Shown here one piece after another: positions 9,648-19,976 of a stretch of 64,000 nt of DNA; the first letter of the stretch is position 1, and every line of letters starts with the position of its first letter. The notes under the pieces were generated by a model that saw nothing but the letters and a program-made list of their open reading frames with translations, was not told the DNA's origin and did no database searches. A program made the position numbers and the translations under genes. Source of the stretch: Sthenelais limicola (taxonomy: Eukaryota > Annelida > Polychaeta > Phyllodocida > Sigalionidae); assembly GCA_942159475.1 (NCBI GenBank), contig OW804097.1, forward strand, positions 59,106,986 through 59,170,985, read 5' to 3'.

Positions 9648-9858
9648 CTAATTAACTCTCAAAATAAAAATTATTTTAATCAATCTTCATCAACTTATAT
9701 AAAATCAACCATTTTATACAAATTTACTTACCAATTTTACACCACTTTTATCTATTTATATTTTATATAAACAAACCTTTAAATTAAATAAAATTTAATT
9801 TCCCAAGACTGCCTTCACATCATCATTTACTTATTAATAAGGGTTCTCTGTGTCAATG
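9648..9858 (+). repeat. Split direct repeat B2 (right end)
   Basis: 211 bp, one base different from B1 (CAACTTATAT versus CAATTTATAT). It ends TGTCAATG, after which host sequence TCAATTCACTT resumes. Confidence 0.95.
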
Positions 9859-10590
9859 TCAATTCACTTAAATAGATATATATTTTGTAGAAGACAAGGT
9901 TTATATCTATCTAATGACACAAGATTGACCCACTACTCTACTTCAAGTGATTTCAAACTAATCAGAGGATGAAATAAAATGAAATCGGACTTGGGTGACT
10001 TAGAACTATTCCAGTTATATTTTAGACCAGCATCTGAAGAGCCGTTGATTCTGTCTACTTCTGATATACTACTCTCAGTTGAATCTATAAATACATTATC
10101 TTTATATATAGCCTGCTTGACACCTGCGAGGTTGTATTGGTTCTTTTATTCTCCACTGGTTGAAGCATGTTTAACGTATTACATTTTATGTGATACCTCT
10201 GGTAGTGTTAATGCAGTCTAACACGACCACACCTGCTTCTATTACGGCTGCATATCATTACCATGCCATGTATCCAGGAATAAATAGAGTAAAAATAGTC
10301 TGTAGTCTAAGAATACTAGGGCCATTACTGATCTATATAATGATCCAAGATAGCTCCACATCACATTCTACAAGACTAATCAGTGAATGCAGGCAGGCTT
10401 GGATTTCTACCAGCAATACACAGCAGAGACACGACTGGGTAGCGTCCAAATTTAAAAAGAGAAGACAAAAGTCCCCATGGCATCTGGAAACGTTTCTTAA
10501 ACAACAGATTGAAAAATAGTATTACAAGAAAAACATGGTTTGGGCTGGAATTAGGCTAGTATAGAGGACAGGTATAGTTTTCATCAATAT

Positions 10591-10923
10591 GAGATTTGCA
10601 TGTGTCACTGCGCATGTCGGTTGAAGTGCATGCTGGGATGGATTCAGTTTAAAATCTGACATACACATCATTGCAATATTTTATACACATCATTGCAATA
10701 TTTTATTTTTATTTATCAAAAATAGGCATACTATTTTCAACAATATGGTAGCTTGTATAAATAATCTATGGAATCTAAAAGCATGATGGGAAAGAAGTAG
10801 AACACTGTTAACTATCCATCTTTGAACATCAGATGTTCTCTACAGCTTTTACTCTGACAAACAACTTCCATAATTCCATGCGAATCAAGATTCATGATGG
10901 TGGCTATGCAAATCTCCTATTGG
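10591..10923 (+). mobile_element. Family C inverted-repeat element
   Basis: Runs from GAGATTTGCATGTGTCACTG to GCTATGCAAATCTCCTATTG, ends inverted. Internal words GCATGATGGGAAAGAAG and CCATGCGAATCAAGATTC recur in the other copies. It ends 78 bp before the GYTDEP exon. Confidence 0.8.
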
Positions 10924-11001
10924 GTATATCTTTTATGTTCAAGTTAATGGCATCCGATTAGGTATTAGAAGAGCTCTAGGTGAAATACATGGTGACCTTA
11001 C

Positions 11002-11072
11002 CTGTCTAATTGAACTACTGCTCCATCTTCTACGCTGCATAGAATTTTAGAAATAGGTTCATCCGTGTAACC
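11002..11072 (-). CDS. DGKZ/DGKI: DGK exon: end of catalytic domain (GYTDEP)
   Basis: The 71-nt exon (phase 0 in, phase 2 out) sits between TTTTACAG and ACAG|GTAAGG. It encodes [17 protein letters not shown], then AVVQLD and the first two bases of an Arg codon. This matches [24 protein letters not shown] in vertebrates. The single G that opens either copy of the next exon completes AGG. The intron that follows is 8.6 kb and holds the retrotransposon. Confidence 0.95.
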
Positions 11073-11768
11073 CTGTAAAATATGGTTCAAATGATTAGCA
11101 TACTATATGTGATGTGTTGCAGAAAGATGAGCCACAGGTCGGACAAAATGGCTTTTGAGATATCATATTTGAAAAAATGGGGTTAAGCGGATTCCAATTA
11201 TGGTAATAATTAGGACATTTGATAAGTATTTCTATATTTCGAGTTGATGTTTTTATTTTTGAAAAAAAAACGAAGTTTGCAACATATTTGAGTGGACAAT
11301 TACTAGTAAAGTAGCTCAATTTACTCTATATGATGACCTTAGAAATACATGCATATTATATTTAATACACTGTCTTGAAATGTGGTACATGTATAGCCTA
11401 TTCACGTGACCTCAAGGACTAGATACACCAACAAATGAAAACATTCCGGCAAAGAGATCTTATGAATAAATGACTTTGAAAAATACCAATTTTGCGACTT
11501 GTGACCCATTTTCATACATGTCATAAGTAAAAAAAAAAGCATTTTAAGATACCATCATATTTGAAAAGATGAGATTAAGAGATATATTTAAGACACTGTC
11601 TTGGAATTTGGTACATATATTCACACGACGTCAATTAAGCGGTAAATGAGAACAATTCCTATACCAAGAGATCCAGTGGATAAACCACTTAAAAATATCA
11701 ATTTAGCGACTTGTGACAGATTTCCCTGTATAACAAGTCACGTATAATAGAAAGAGTTGAAGACTTAC
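11073..11768 (-). other. DGK intron within the catalytic domain
   Basis: 696 bp almost filled by family G sequence: one copy at about 11097-11533, from GATGTGTTGCAGAAAGATGA to TTTGCGACTTGTGACCC, and part of a second at about 11535-11745. Confidence 0.7.
11097..11745 (+). repeat. Family G element, one copy plus a partial copy
   Basis: The first copy has inverted ends (GTGTTGCAGAAAGATGAGCC and GCGACTTGTGACCCATTTTC). The second repeats the interior (AAGATACCATCATATTTGAA) and ends GCGACTTGTGACAGATTTCC. Both lie wholly inside the intron. Confidence 0.6.
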
Positions 11769-11943
11769 CCCACCCCAGTTGAGTGTCCTGGCCAAGTCGT
11801 TGCCAGTGCCGAGCGGCAGGACGGCTACTGGAGGAGGCGGGTGAATGGCCAGTGTGTCAATAGCAGACAGGATCCAGCCTGCCGTACCATCGCCACCACA
11901 AGCCAGTATTCGTAAGTTAGGCACCTTGCGGAACAGCTCCAAC
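11769..11943 (-). CDS. DGKZ/DGKI: DGK exon: catalytic core with GGDGT
   Basis: The 175-nt exon (phase 2 in, phase 0 out) sits between TTGTTTAG and GGG|GTAAGT. It encodes 58 residues: [20 protein letters not shown], then AGWILSAID, then [18 protein letters not shown] and TLNWGG. GGDGT is the nucleotide-binding motif whose second Gly is essential in DGKs, and it is intact. The PPPPVA and [10 protein letters not shown] blocks are nearly identical to vertebrate zeta and iota. The kinase core therefore looks functional. Confidence 0.98.
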
Positions 11944-12407
11944 CTAAACAACAAGAGGTTTTACCTGGATTAATACGTTAACAGATTTATTATATATGCT
12001 TTCAATCATGACAATAGAAAGGAATCGAGTCATAAATTTGAATTTCAGCGGTAATCTTAGAAAAGAAACACCCAGATTAGTTGCCAACCCCACATAACTG
12101 ACTAGTGAAATACGCACCATGCGCATAACTCACTCTAGATACGTTGTTTTCATAGCAATGCTTGTATAATAAAGCTTCATAATTCATTATTTGATTGAAT
12201 TATTATATTTATTAAAGTAGTTTACATTTATTTTATAAAATACAGTTCAACATAACCAAACAGATTTGGCGTCACAATACCAAATATACTCAGATATATA
12301 TCTTTCATTGACATTTTTTTAGCCTAATCTATCAGAATTTATAAATATGTACAGCTGCCGATTGTACATTTTCGGACGATCTGACCCTAAAAGAAAAATC
12401 TGCTCAC
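11944..12407 (-). other. DGK intron, 464 bp, containing part of a family A element
   Basis: The half next to the donor is family A sequence (about 12237-12388). The rest shows nothing I can name. Confidence 0.7.
12237..12388 (+). mobile_element. Family A MITE, left-truncated
   Basis: Starts inside the element (ATACAGTTCAACATAACC) and ends CCGATTGTACATTTTCGGAC then GATCTGACCCT. It stops about 20 bp from the splice donor of the NPKSGG exon. Confidence 0.75.
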
Positions 12408-12652
12408 GCCATGCTAGGCCCGCCTTGGGACAGATCAAAGACCTGTCGTGGGTTGAGGAGCCACTGGAACTTGTGAATGAGTTTGCCTCCTTGGTTGCCG
12501 CCTGATTTTGGATTGATGAAAACGAGCAAGGGTTTCATGTGTGTATTTGGAATGGGCTTGATAATGAAGGGTTTGTGGTCGTCTCGACTTTTCCTTTTCT
12601 TTAGAGAGCCTCGTTTCCTAGAGTTCTTCCGGATGGATGATTTGAATGAACC
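12408..12652 (-). CDS. DGKZ/DGKI: DGK exon: MARCKS-like basic segment and start of catalytic domain
   Basis: The 245-nt exon is phase 0 in and phase 2 out, between CTTTTGCAG and ATGGC|GTGAGC. Residues 1-25 are strongly basic ([16 protein letters not shown]) and sit where type IV DGKs have the MARCKS-like phosphorylation site domain, which in zeta is known to act as a nuclear localisation signal regulated by PKC. Next comes [30 protein letters not shown] in two conserved blocks, then [13 protein letters not shown]. This opens the DAGK catalytic domain. A family A element begins about 20 bp beyond the donor and a family B element about 30 bp before the acceptor. Confidence 0.97.
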
Positions 12653-12681
12653 CTGCAAAAGAGGAAATCAATATTTATGAA

Positions 12682-13112
12682 TTAAAGCTGCACTCTCAGT
12701 TAAGATCTGTCAAAGATGTAGCTTTTATGGAAATATATTTGAAGATTATTTTGCTAATTCTGATTTTGCTTTCAATGATTACTTTCATGATCCAATTCAT
12801 GCTTGAATCACGTGACAAATAAGATTTTCTACTTTTTGTCCCCTTTACTTCTTTTCCATCCCATATAACAATTTTGAAGATTTTGTCTGGTTGTTTTTGC
12901 TGCAAAAGTTTACATTTTGGGGACCTGTCAAAATCATTTCCTGCGGTGGCTTCACTTATTATCGCTCACCGCCGGCCATTTTTGCTTGGTTGATTCGACT
13001 TCAATAACTTGTATAAACACATGACAGCACCATAATTTAGATGAATTCAGCCCTATGATATGCTCATAATACGAGGTTTTCTTTTCCATAATAGCCGAGG
13101 CTGCAGCTTTAA
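12682..13112 (+). mobile_element. Family B inverted-repeat element, full length
   Basis: About 430 bp from TTAAAGCTGCACTCTCAG to GAGGCTGCAGCTTTAA. The interior contains TTGTCTGGTTGTTTTTGC and TTATCGCTCACCGCCGGCC, recurring in the other copies. It lies 30 bp from the acceptor of the NPKSGG exon. Confidence 0.8.
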
Positions 13113-13789
13113 AATTGAGCGTAAGACAAATCAAAGAATGTTACAGCCGATTCTGATTTTGAAAGGATTAAAGTTGACATCATACTTTGGTAATGCATCT
13201 TATTCTATTCATTCTAAATACTCGCGTGGTAACAGAACAGCCGACTTCCAGTAAATAGAATATGTGACTGTTGCAACTGTAATGTTATTCAATGAATTTG
13301 TAAATCTATGCTTGATATCCAGCAACTGGAGAGAAATTGTTATATTGAGTGTTGGAAGAAGATTCCCATGTAACATTCTACCGAAACCAATACTAATTGA
13401 ACACCACCATGTATTAAGAGCACAATTGTAACAATTGCTCTGATAAATTTATTAATTAAATTTGATAAGACCTGCTTAGGAGAGGCCTCTGACCAATTCC
13501 TGTAACTGCATCAATAGGAACTGTATCATAGGAATAAGAATACTCATATATCCTTTTCGTGTAAATCACTTGTAATATTTATTTCTGTGTTGACTCCTAT
13601 GTCTGAGGTATAGTAGGGATTTGAAGGGAACAGTAATGATGAGCTGCCACCAATGCCCTTTTCATCAAAGGTCAAGAACTAAGCCAAGGTCAGGTAGATT
13701 GGTGCAAACATTGTTCTCATTACAACGATAGATTTCGTTAAGCTGATAATACTTAAAGGTAGACCCTTTCTGAGAAAAGTAATAGACTA

Positions 13790-14535
13790 AACCAAAATAG
13801 ACTAAATAGATTAATGACCTCCATTCCGTACAGGGATAATACCCATAGCTTTATCAAGAACTAATCTCTACCTGGGTGGTAGAGACCAGTACACCAGTGT
13901 TACTGCACTAGCGTTCACACGAATGCCACATGTGGTAAGCAAACAATAGGTGGGAAAGAATTGGATTTTTTAAGTCATTTACAAAACATTGTTATATTAT
14001 TGTTTTTTTCTCCTTTTCTACGCCTTGTGTAATTTGGTCTTTGATAATTAAGGAATCTGCCACTGTTTCACCGTGCCGATGATATCCTACTCTATCAGTA
14101 AAATTTAATATCTTTGTTTTGTCTAAAGTATTGTGTACAAGACTCATTTGAAAATCTGTATATTTATATATAGTCAAGACTGAGGCAAGTGAAACACCCT
14201 GAAAATGGGACTTAACAAGTCAGTATAAATAAGATTATTAAAAAACAAGGTAAAAAGAGTGGAGTACCTGACAAGATCATTGATGAGTATCCATAGATTG
14301 ACTATAGAAATAGTTGGATTAAAAAATAGCTGCATAATACAATTTTGAACCGAGACTAAAAAGATTAGAGTATTGGGAGTCTGGGTGTGAGAGGGATTTA
14401 GCGTCTTATAATAAATAGACCCCTCGGGCTTATTATAGGACAACAAATCCGTCTCACACCCAGACTCCTCACGTTCTAATCCTTTCACAGAGCCCTCTCC
14501 CTGTCCTCAATGTCGGCCATTAATCCTTTAGTATC
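13790..14535 (+). repeat. Family E element split by inserted sequence
   Basis: Left half at 13790-13840 (AATAGACTAAATAGATTAATG then ACCTCCATTCC) and right half at 14487-14530 (AGAGCCCTCTCCCTGTCCTC then GGCCATTAATCCT) match the ends of the compact copy at 895-1046. About 650 bp between them is foreign to that copy and includes a long hairpin. Confidence 0.55.
14368..14478 (+). repeat. Long imperfect hairpin
   Basis: GGAGTCTGGGTGTGAGAGGG on the left pairs with CCGTCTCACACCCAGACTCC on the right, and pairing continues inward through TTATAATAAAT and GCTTATTATAGG. Arms are about 40 bp with a loop of under 20 bp. It could be a foldback transposon remnant or form a strong RNA hairpin. Confidence 0.75.
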
Positions 14536-14984
14536 ACAGATGTATATTTTAGACTGAGTGCTCATCGAGAGATAAATATCCAGGCACCCTCAGCTGAAAG
14601 TGCGTGATAATAGGGGATAGAGACAGCACTTATTTTCTTTTTCTTTTTTTACATTTTGATCGGCAAAGCATGATCCATTTATTTTCAGTAATAGGAAATA
14701 TTAATTCGCCTTCTTTTAAAAATTAATGAATATGAGCCTCAAAATCTTAAGATATAACATATATATAAGAAAGGTGCATACATGTATACATGCTATTCTA
14801 TCTGTACCTTATTAACCTTGTTATCAGTTCTGATCGTAATCTCTAATCTACATCTGAAGTAGGTCTTACATTTTCCTTTGAAAAAAAATCATCAAACAAA
14901 GGTATTGATGGCTTTGTTTCATCGTCAGCTCAGACATCCAAGGTTAGGGATACAGTTAAACAGAAATGTTACTTTCTGATGATA

Positions 14985-15283
14985 CACTACGTATAGTATT
15001 CACTGACGTCACGGCGCTGGCCGCGGCTCGCCATACTGTGTGTCACACGTTGGCTGGACGTGTGCTCCAAGCCTTGAAAATGCTGCTTTCTGTCCGTTTT
15101 AACCTTCAAAAGTTTTTTTAGTGTGTCATGATGGAATAATGAGTATAATAGCCATTATCAAACATTCGAAACGGGAAAGCCTGTCGATCTAGTGCCTACG
15201 GCTCTCTGCGTAGCCACACAGTATGGCTGCCATTGACGATAGCCGCTGACTGGGGTGACGTCATGGGAATACTATGTATAGAA
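14985..15283 (+). mobile_element. Family H foldback element
   Basis: About 300 bp with inverted ends: CTACGTATAGTATTC and ACTGACGTCA on the left, TGACGTCATGGGAATACT and ATGTATAG on the right, and the inner pair GCCATACTGTGTG with CACACAGTATGGC. GC-rich ends, no coding capacity. Confidence 0.7.
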
Positions 15284-15510
15284 ATAGCTTGATTGTATGT
15301 ATGCATGGTCGAGATATAAATAAGAAGGGAAATGAGACTGCGCATATATTTAGATTGAGCGTGTATTCTTAGTAAAGGGGGGAGTAATTGTATTGTTTGA
15401 GTAATTTCTTGCATCTAATTGTAAGGGAGATATATGCGTATTTTAATTAGTAAATAAACCCCTGTAAACACCTGTTTTGGCCTCTTATGAATAACAATAA
15501 ATAAACCTGC

Positions 15511-15663
15511 CTTTTTAGGGAGTTTGATGATCCATGAGGGTGGGATGATGATTCCGGCATGGACCCCTAGGGTGCACTGCTCTTCAATTTGCTGCATCAT
15601 GAAACAGCTTATCTTATTGTGGTAAGCGGCCTTGCACCACGAACAGCTGATAGCAATAATCTC
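15511..15663 (-). CDS. DGKZ/DGKI: DGK exon: end of C1b, with a GC donor
   Basis: Encodes 51 residues in phase 0, starting [20 protein letters not shown] and ending IIKLPKK. It carries the remaining C1b ligands (CSWC, H, C) and the conserved [13 protein letters not shown] segment, which is LGVHAAVVIPPTW in vertebrates. The acceptor is CGTTGCAG. The only donor that keeps frame with the next exon is AAAAAG|GCAGGT, a GC donor. The nearby GCAG|GTTTAT would leave one extra base and give a TAG after 11 codons of the next exon. Confidence 0.93.
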
Positions 15664-16505
15664 CTGCAACGCAAACAACACATATATATTCGGTGATTTG
15701 ATTTGATTTGAATTGAAAACTGTAATTAATTCCATTAGTCTGTTACATCTACTGTATTTCTTCATTTTTTCTTCAGTATCGAAAATTTACCCTTAATACT
15801 TAACAACATATATAATTATAAGTAAGAGATGTTACTTGTTCGTATTATTACTATTTCACCATATATCCACACTCATTCTCATTATCTTTCTTTCATCTCG
15901 TTTTAGTTACACAATTTTAAATTAGAAATAGATAAATATATGATATGAGTATGTACAGGATTTGATATAATATCTCTATTTACATGTGTTTCGATATTAT
16001 TACTATCCAGATCTTATGGGATAGAAAATAATAATTGTTTTTCTTTTTCTGAATATATAACAGCTTTATTACCAATCTACAAATTGTTAACTGTCACTGT
16101 CACACATTTAGTTCACGCTCATGTAATCACACATATGTTTAGTTACCTGAGAACCTGTAGTTCTCATTCCCTTTCTCGTTCTCATTTTAGTCTCACATAA
16201 TTATGTCTACCTTGCTTAGACTATCTTAGACTAGTAGCAAAATTAATCTCCCCTTTCTATTTGATGCTATTTTATTATAATATTAGGTTCAGTGCCTAGT
16301 CCAGGAACATACTGGAAGATATAGAAGTCCCCTTTCAGATGTGTGTCTCCGTTTCGTGCACTTTTAGGTGCAAATAAATAATATGTTGAATTGAATTGAT
16401 ATAAACGTGAGCAATATTTATTTTTACGTACGCCTTTCAAGGCCAATAACCTTGGAGCATGATGATAACTTATGTATTGGCAGATTAAAGGCAAAGTGTA
16501 CATAC
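15664..16505 (-). other. DGK intron between the microexon and the C1b end exon
   Basis: 842 bp, AT-rich, without a repeat family member or other feature that I recognise. Confidence 0.6.
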
Positions 16506-16538
16506 CTTACTTTGGAATGAGAATCTTTGTTGGAACGA
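16506..16538 (-). CDS. DGKZ/DGKI: DGK 33-nt microexon inside C1b
   Basis: Encodes only 11 residues, SFQQRFSFQSK, between TTTGCAG and AAG|GTATGT, phase 0 on both sides. It supplies the C1b loop that reads GFQQKFTFHSK in vertebrates, and joins exactly to the exon at 15663 ([10 protein letters not shown]). A second GT (AAA|GTAAGG) lies 5 nt inside the exon; using it would shift the frame, so the outer donor is chosen. Without this exon the reading frame would be kept, but the C1b loop would be lost. Confidence 0.93.
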
Positions 16539-18267
16539 CTGCAAAGAAAATGATTCATACATTAGACACGTGAAACCTAAGACAGGCGTTTCTTGTTAAA
16601 CATGTTACAGTTGATTAATCAGAAGAATCTACTGATGTCACATTGTTCGGTGCAGTAGATTCGTGATTATTTGTTTTTAAGCTTAAACAAATATTTACGT
16701 TTTGACCGATGGTGCAACTTTAAGTAAATTAGACGCTTATGGTACAGTATGCTGTCAATGTGTCTAAGGCATTTTATTAAAGCTTTCAAGAGAATATCTA
16801 TAATATATTCCCTTTTCCAACATCTTTATTTTTTTTAAATCGTAATATCTCAAGGAAATGCAGAGATAGAGAAAGGTATATCGCTAATTATAGCGTTTTA
16901 ATGCCTTTTCGCAATATTTACAAATACATGTACAATATATAGAAACATTCAGTTGTTATCATCAAGGTATAAACAACGTGAGGTGATGATCATACAGAGA
17001 AAATGAGAGTTATGGAGGTTATAATGATACCTCAGTATAGCGGTTCTAGCCCAGGGCGTCCCAATAAGATTATAATGGCTTTTTGCGGTCCTAATGGGAT
17101 TATAAGGGCATTTTGTGGTGTGGTGCGAGAGGCTGTTCCTCAGTTTGAAGGGACTTTCTCAACTTTGAGCCTAGACTGTATCAGCAGAATGAAACATGGA
17201 AAGTGTTATCCTCAGAGACAGTAGAACCACAATGATATAGAAAAACTGTGGATCCATTTCTAATCACTGTGGCTAATATTCCACAGTTCAATGCCCGATG
17301 GAATATTGCCACCCTAAGCTCTAAGAGTTTCGCTTATTCACCTTTTGTCCCGCAGCAAGCTCATACAAAGCTTAGAATGATTTCTAAAGATCTATTTTAA
17401 AGTGGCTTAAACTCATTAAAATCAGTAGTCAGGGAATCGCTTGAAACCTTTTCAGCGTAATCATATATAGGATAGGTATGGCAATAGATTCCTGTAAAAA
17501 CATCCATTTGGAACGTATAATATTTGGCGACTTTTGACTCATTTTCCTGTGGCAGCATATTTTGATACGCCACGCTGTTTACAGTGTATAGGCAGGGAAT
17601 AATAGCATCATTTCCCCCAATATTCCCATTGCCATGTGCTAACGTAAGGGAATCCTGCAGGCATTGCTGATGGATACATGCAGTAATAGATTCTTGATTT
17701 CATCGATGCAATCGAGTTAATCTCTTGCATCAGCTTCATTGCCAAGTCAGGAAGCATTGACATCAAGGCACAAACCAAATCGAATAACTGAAGCATAACA
17801 AGACTAACTGCATTGAAGGCAGCGTTGAATAGACATCATGAACTCATGAGTCTAGTCGCCAGAATATGTACAATCCACGTTCACCAATCCTCTCGAATTT
17901 GTTTACCCCATTATCATCATTTAAGGTTGTAAAGAGTGTAACCTCGCAGAATTGTATTCTATAATTACCTACATTCCTTATATTGAAATACTATAGCATT
18001 ATGTTAATTCTGATTTAGCTGTCCTTACTGTTCAGGTCAGTTAAGGTCTAAACATCCTTACTAAGTTGCTATTGTCTACACTTTTTCAAAGTGTTTATTG
18101 TTGTCCATGTAGTACTTTCTTGTTATAATAGATACTGGCTGTAACAGGAAGACCTGCAATGTGCAGAGGTTACCATTTTTTAAAATGTTTTTATTTCCCC
18201 CTATTTCAATTTGTATGTAAATCGAAATAAAAGAATTATCAATCAAACGATAATAAGGACATTTGAA

Positions 18268-18998
18268 ATGTAGTTTAACATAACCGAACAGACTTTTTGA
18301 AACAAAAACCCAGCACTAAAGATACGCAGATGTACCCAATATTTACTCTTTTTGAGCACTTATTTATTTATGCACTGAAAGTGCGTACAAACATTTACAT
18401 CGGTATTTCTTATATCTATCTCTCCTGAAATAGAGTCTGGAGAAATAGAACGGAGCCTTCATCCTCACATCTCATATCACATCTCATCTCATCTACCACC
18501 AACTCATATGTAACCATTTTTGATTATGAATGTATCGTAAAGTCGCTAAAGTTTTCATTTTAACAAAAGTGTAAAGTTAATATCAACAATTTACCGACAG
18601 CGGGACACAACGAAAATCATATAAAGACGAAGTTACCTATTCTCACATAAATGTACTCATCCCTACTCTCGTTAATAATAGACTGTATATAAGTAGTCTG
18701 AAATTTATCATTTCCTGTATCACCAATCCATCTCCTTGCCCTATCATATCATCAATATAAATATCACCAATCTTTTGTATATATAGCCGATTTTGTAAAC
18801 CTTTGTAAAATTTGATAAAAGATGTAATATGTAAATAAATTTTCTTCAGTGGCACAACGAAAAACATCCCTGGAGTGAGCGTGTTTTATATTGTAATTAA
18901 TTAACCGAATAAAAATATGCACAAAAAGAGAAATAATTAGCAGAATTTACTATATATGTGTAGAGCTGCCGATTGTACATTTTCCGACGACCTGCCCC
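18268..18998 (+). mobile_element. Family A MITE interrupted by about 600 bp
   Basis: Left interior part (TAGTTTAACATAACCGAACA) at 18268-18345 and right end (GTAGAGCTGCCGATTGTACA then TTTTCCGACGACCTG) at 18935-18998, in consistent order and orientation. The DNA between belongs to no family I recognise. Confidence 0.55.
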
Positions 18999-19802
18999 GA
19001 ATGCCTATTCGGCTGTTGGTTGATTGTGGTGAAGCATTGCGTCACAATCGTAATCAGGATCTGGACTGCTTTCATGCAGTAATGGCATCGGAACCTCCAC
19101 ACTAGACGAGTTGACTAGAGCATAGTTCACAGTGGCATGGGTGGGTGCATTATTGTTGCATAACTACCCGACGACGAGTACGTGTCATGCCGTAAGCTAT
19201 TGCCACATCTAACGGTATTTCACCGTCAAGCCACGGGCTTAATATCTAGCAAATCCCTTGACTGTGATGAGCAGGAATCTCCCCCTCCCGTCCACATGTT
19301 GGCTTCGTCTCAATGCTAAAGCCCACTTTAGTATGTGATTAAAATAGCAAATGTTGCATAGGCATAGCTAGTAGCCGAACCATCAACCCTATACCTTGCT
19401 ACTACGTACACATGCATAGTCACTTGGATGGGCAGTATGTACAGCTGTGTACATGGCTAGAAGAACATGTTTAGTAATTTTGAAAAGATCTGAAGATGAT
19501 ACTTTAATTGGCACTGAAACTGAAATATTGTCTAGCAATATATTGTAAATATTTGCTTATACCAATACCATACTGTTTATATAATTAGTTTGTACATGTT
19601 TGAAATGATCAGACTGGTCGACCAAACAATCAGGCACCACTCAGGGGTAAGGTGAGCGGGGTTAGGCAACAAATTAATACTGATATCAATGTAAAACAAA
19701 GCCTGGAAAGAAAAGTGACCCCTCCCCCTCCACCCCCACCCCCCACCCCACAAAAAAAGAATCGCCCTCCCGTGCACATGTTGGCCCCCTCTCAATTAGG
19801 TG

Positions 19803-19976
19803 TGTGTGAGAGAGAGAAGAGGCAGATGAGAAAGGAGAGTGGGAGAAGAGCGAAGAGACCGAGAGAAAGGAGAGAGGGAGAAGAGACTAGAGACAGAGGA
19901 GAAAGGAGAGAGGAGGAAAGTGAGAGGAGACAGAGGAGAAAGGAGAGAGGTGTGAGAGAAGAGAGAAGGGAGAAAT
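19803..19976 (+). repeat. GA-rich simple sequence
   Basis: Purine tract of GAGA and GGAGA units. Long open frames on both strands here are a product of low complexity, not genes. Confidence 0.9.

Larger units (their letters stand above)
4297..9858 (+). mobile_element. Ngaro-type tyrosine-recombinase retrotransposon, complete
   Basis: A 5.56-kb element with split direct repeats in the order A1, ORFs, B1, A2, B2. A1 (4297-4474) and A2 (9427-9604) are 178 bp and differ at one base; B1 (9220-9430) and B2 (9648-9858) are 211 bp and differ at one base. Three open ORFs encode a gag-like protein, RT/RNase H and a tyrosine recombinase. There is no DNA methyltransferase domain after RNase H, and repeats are direct, not inverted, which fits Ngaro rather than DIRS or PAT. 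Near-identical repeats and unbroken ORFs indicate a recent insertion. It is antisense to the kinase gene and GC-richer than its surroundings. Confidence 0.95.
2411..11001 (-). other. DGK intron carrying the Ngaro-type retrotransposon
   Basis: 8.6-kb intron upstream of the alternative exons. From 2411 to about 3660 I see AT-rich sequence with no supported feature. Then come a family F element, a small inverted-repeat element, the retrotransposon (4297-9858), unassigned sequence (9859-10590) and a family C element. Confidence 0.75.
12653..15510 (-). other. DGK intron with GC donor
   Basis: 2.86 kb. It begins with the GC donor at 15510 and ends at CTTTTGCAG. It contains a family H foldback, a split family E element, a 110-bp hairpin and a family B element. 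About 13113-13789 and 14536-14984 have nothing I can identify. Confidence 0.7.

Noticed and set aside
10190..10519. 109-codon plus-strand frame next to the retrotransposon
   Set aside because: Outside the element's right end and without a recognisable motif; most likely chance.
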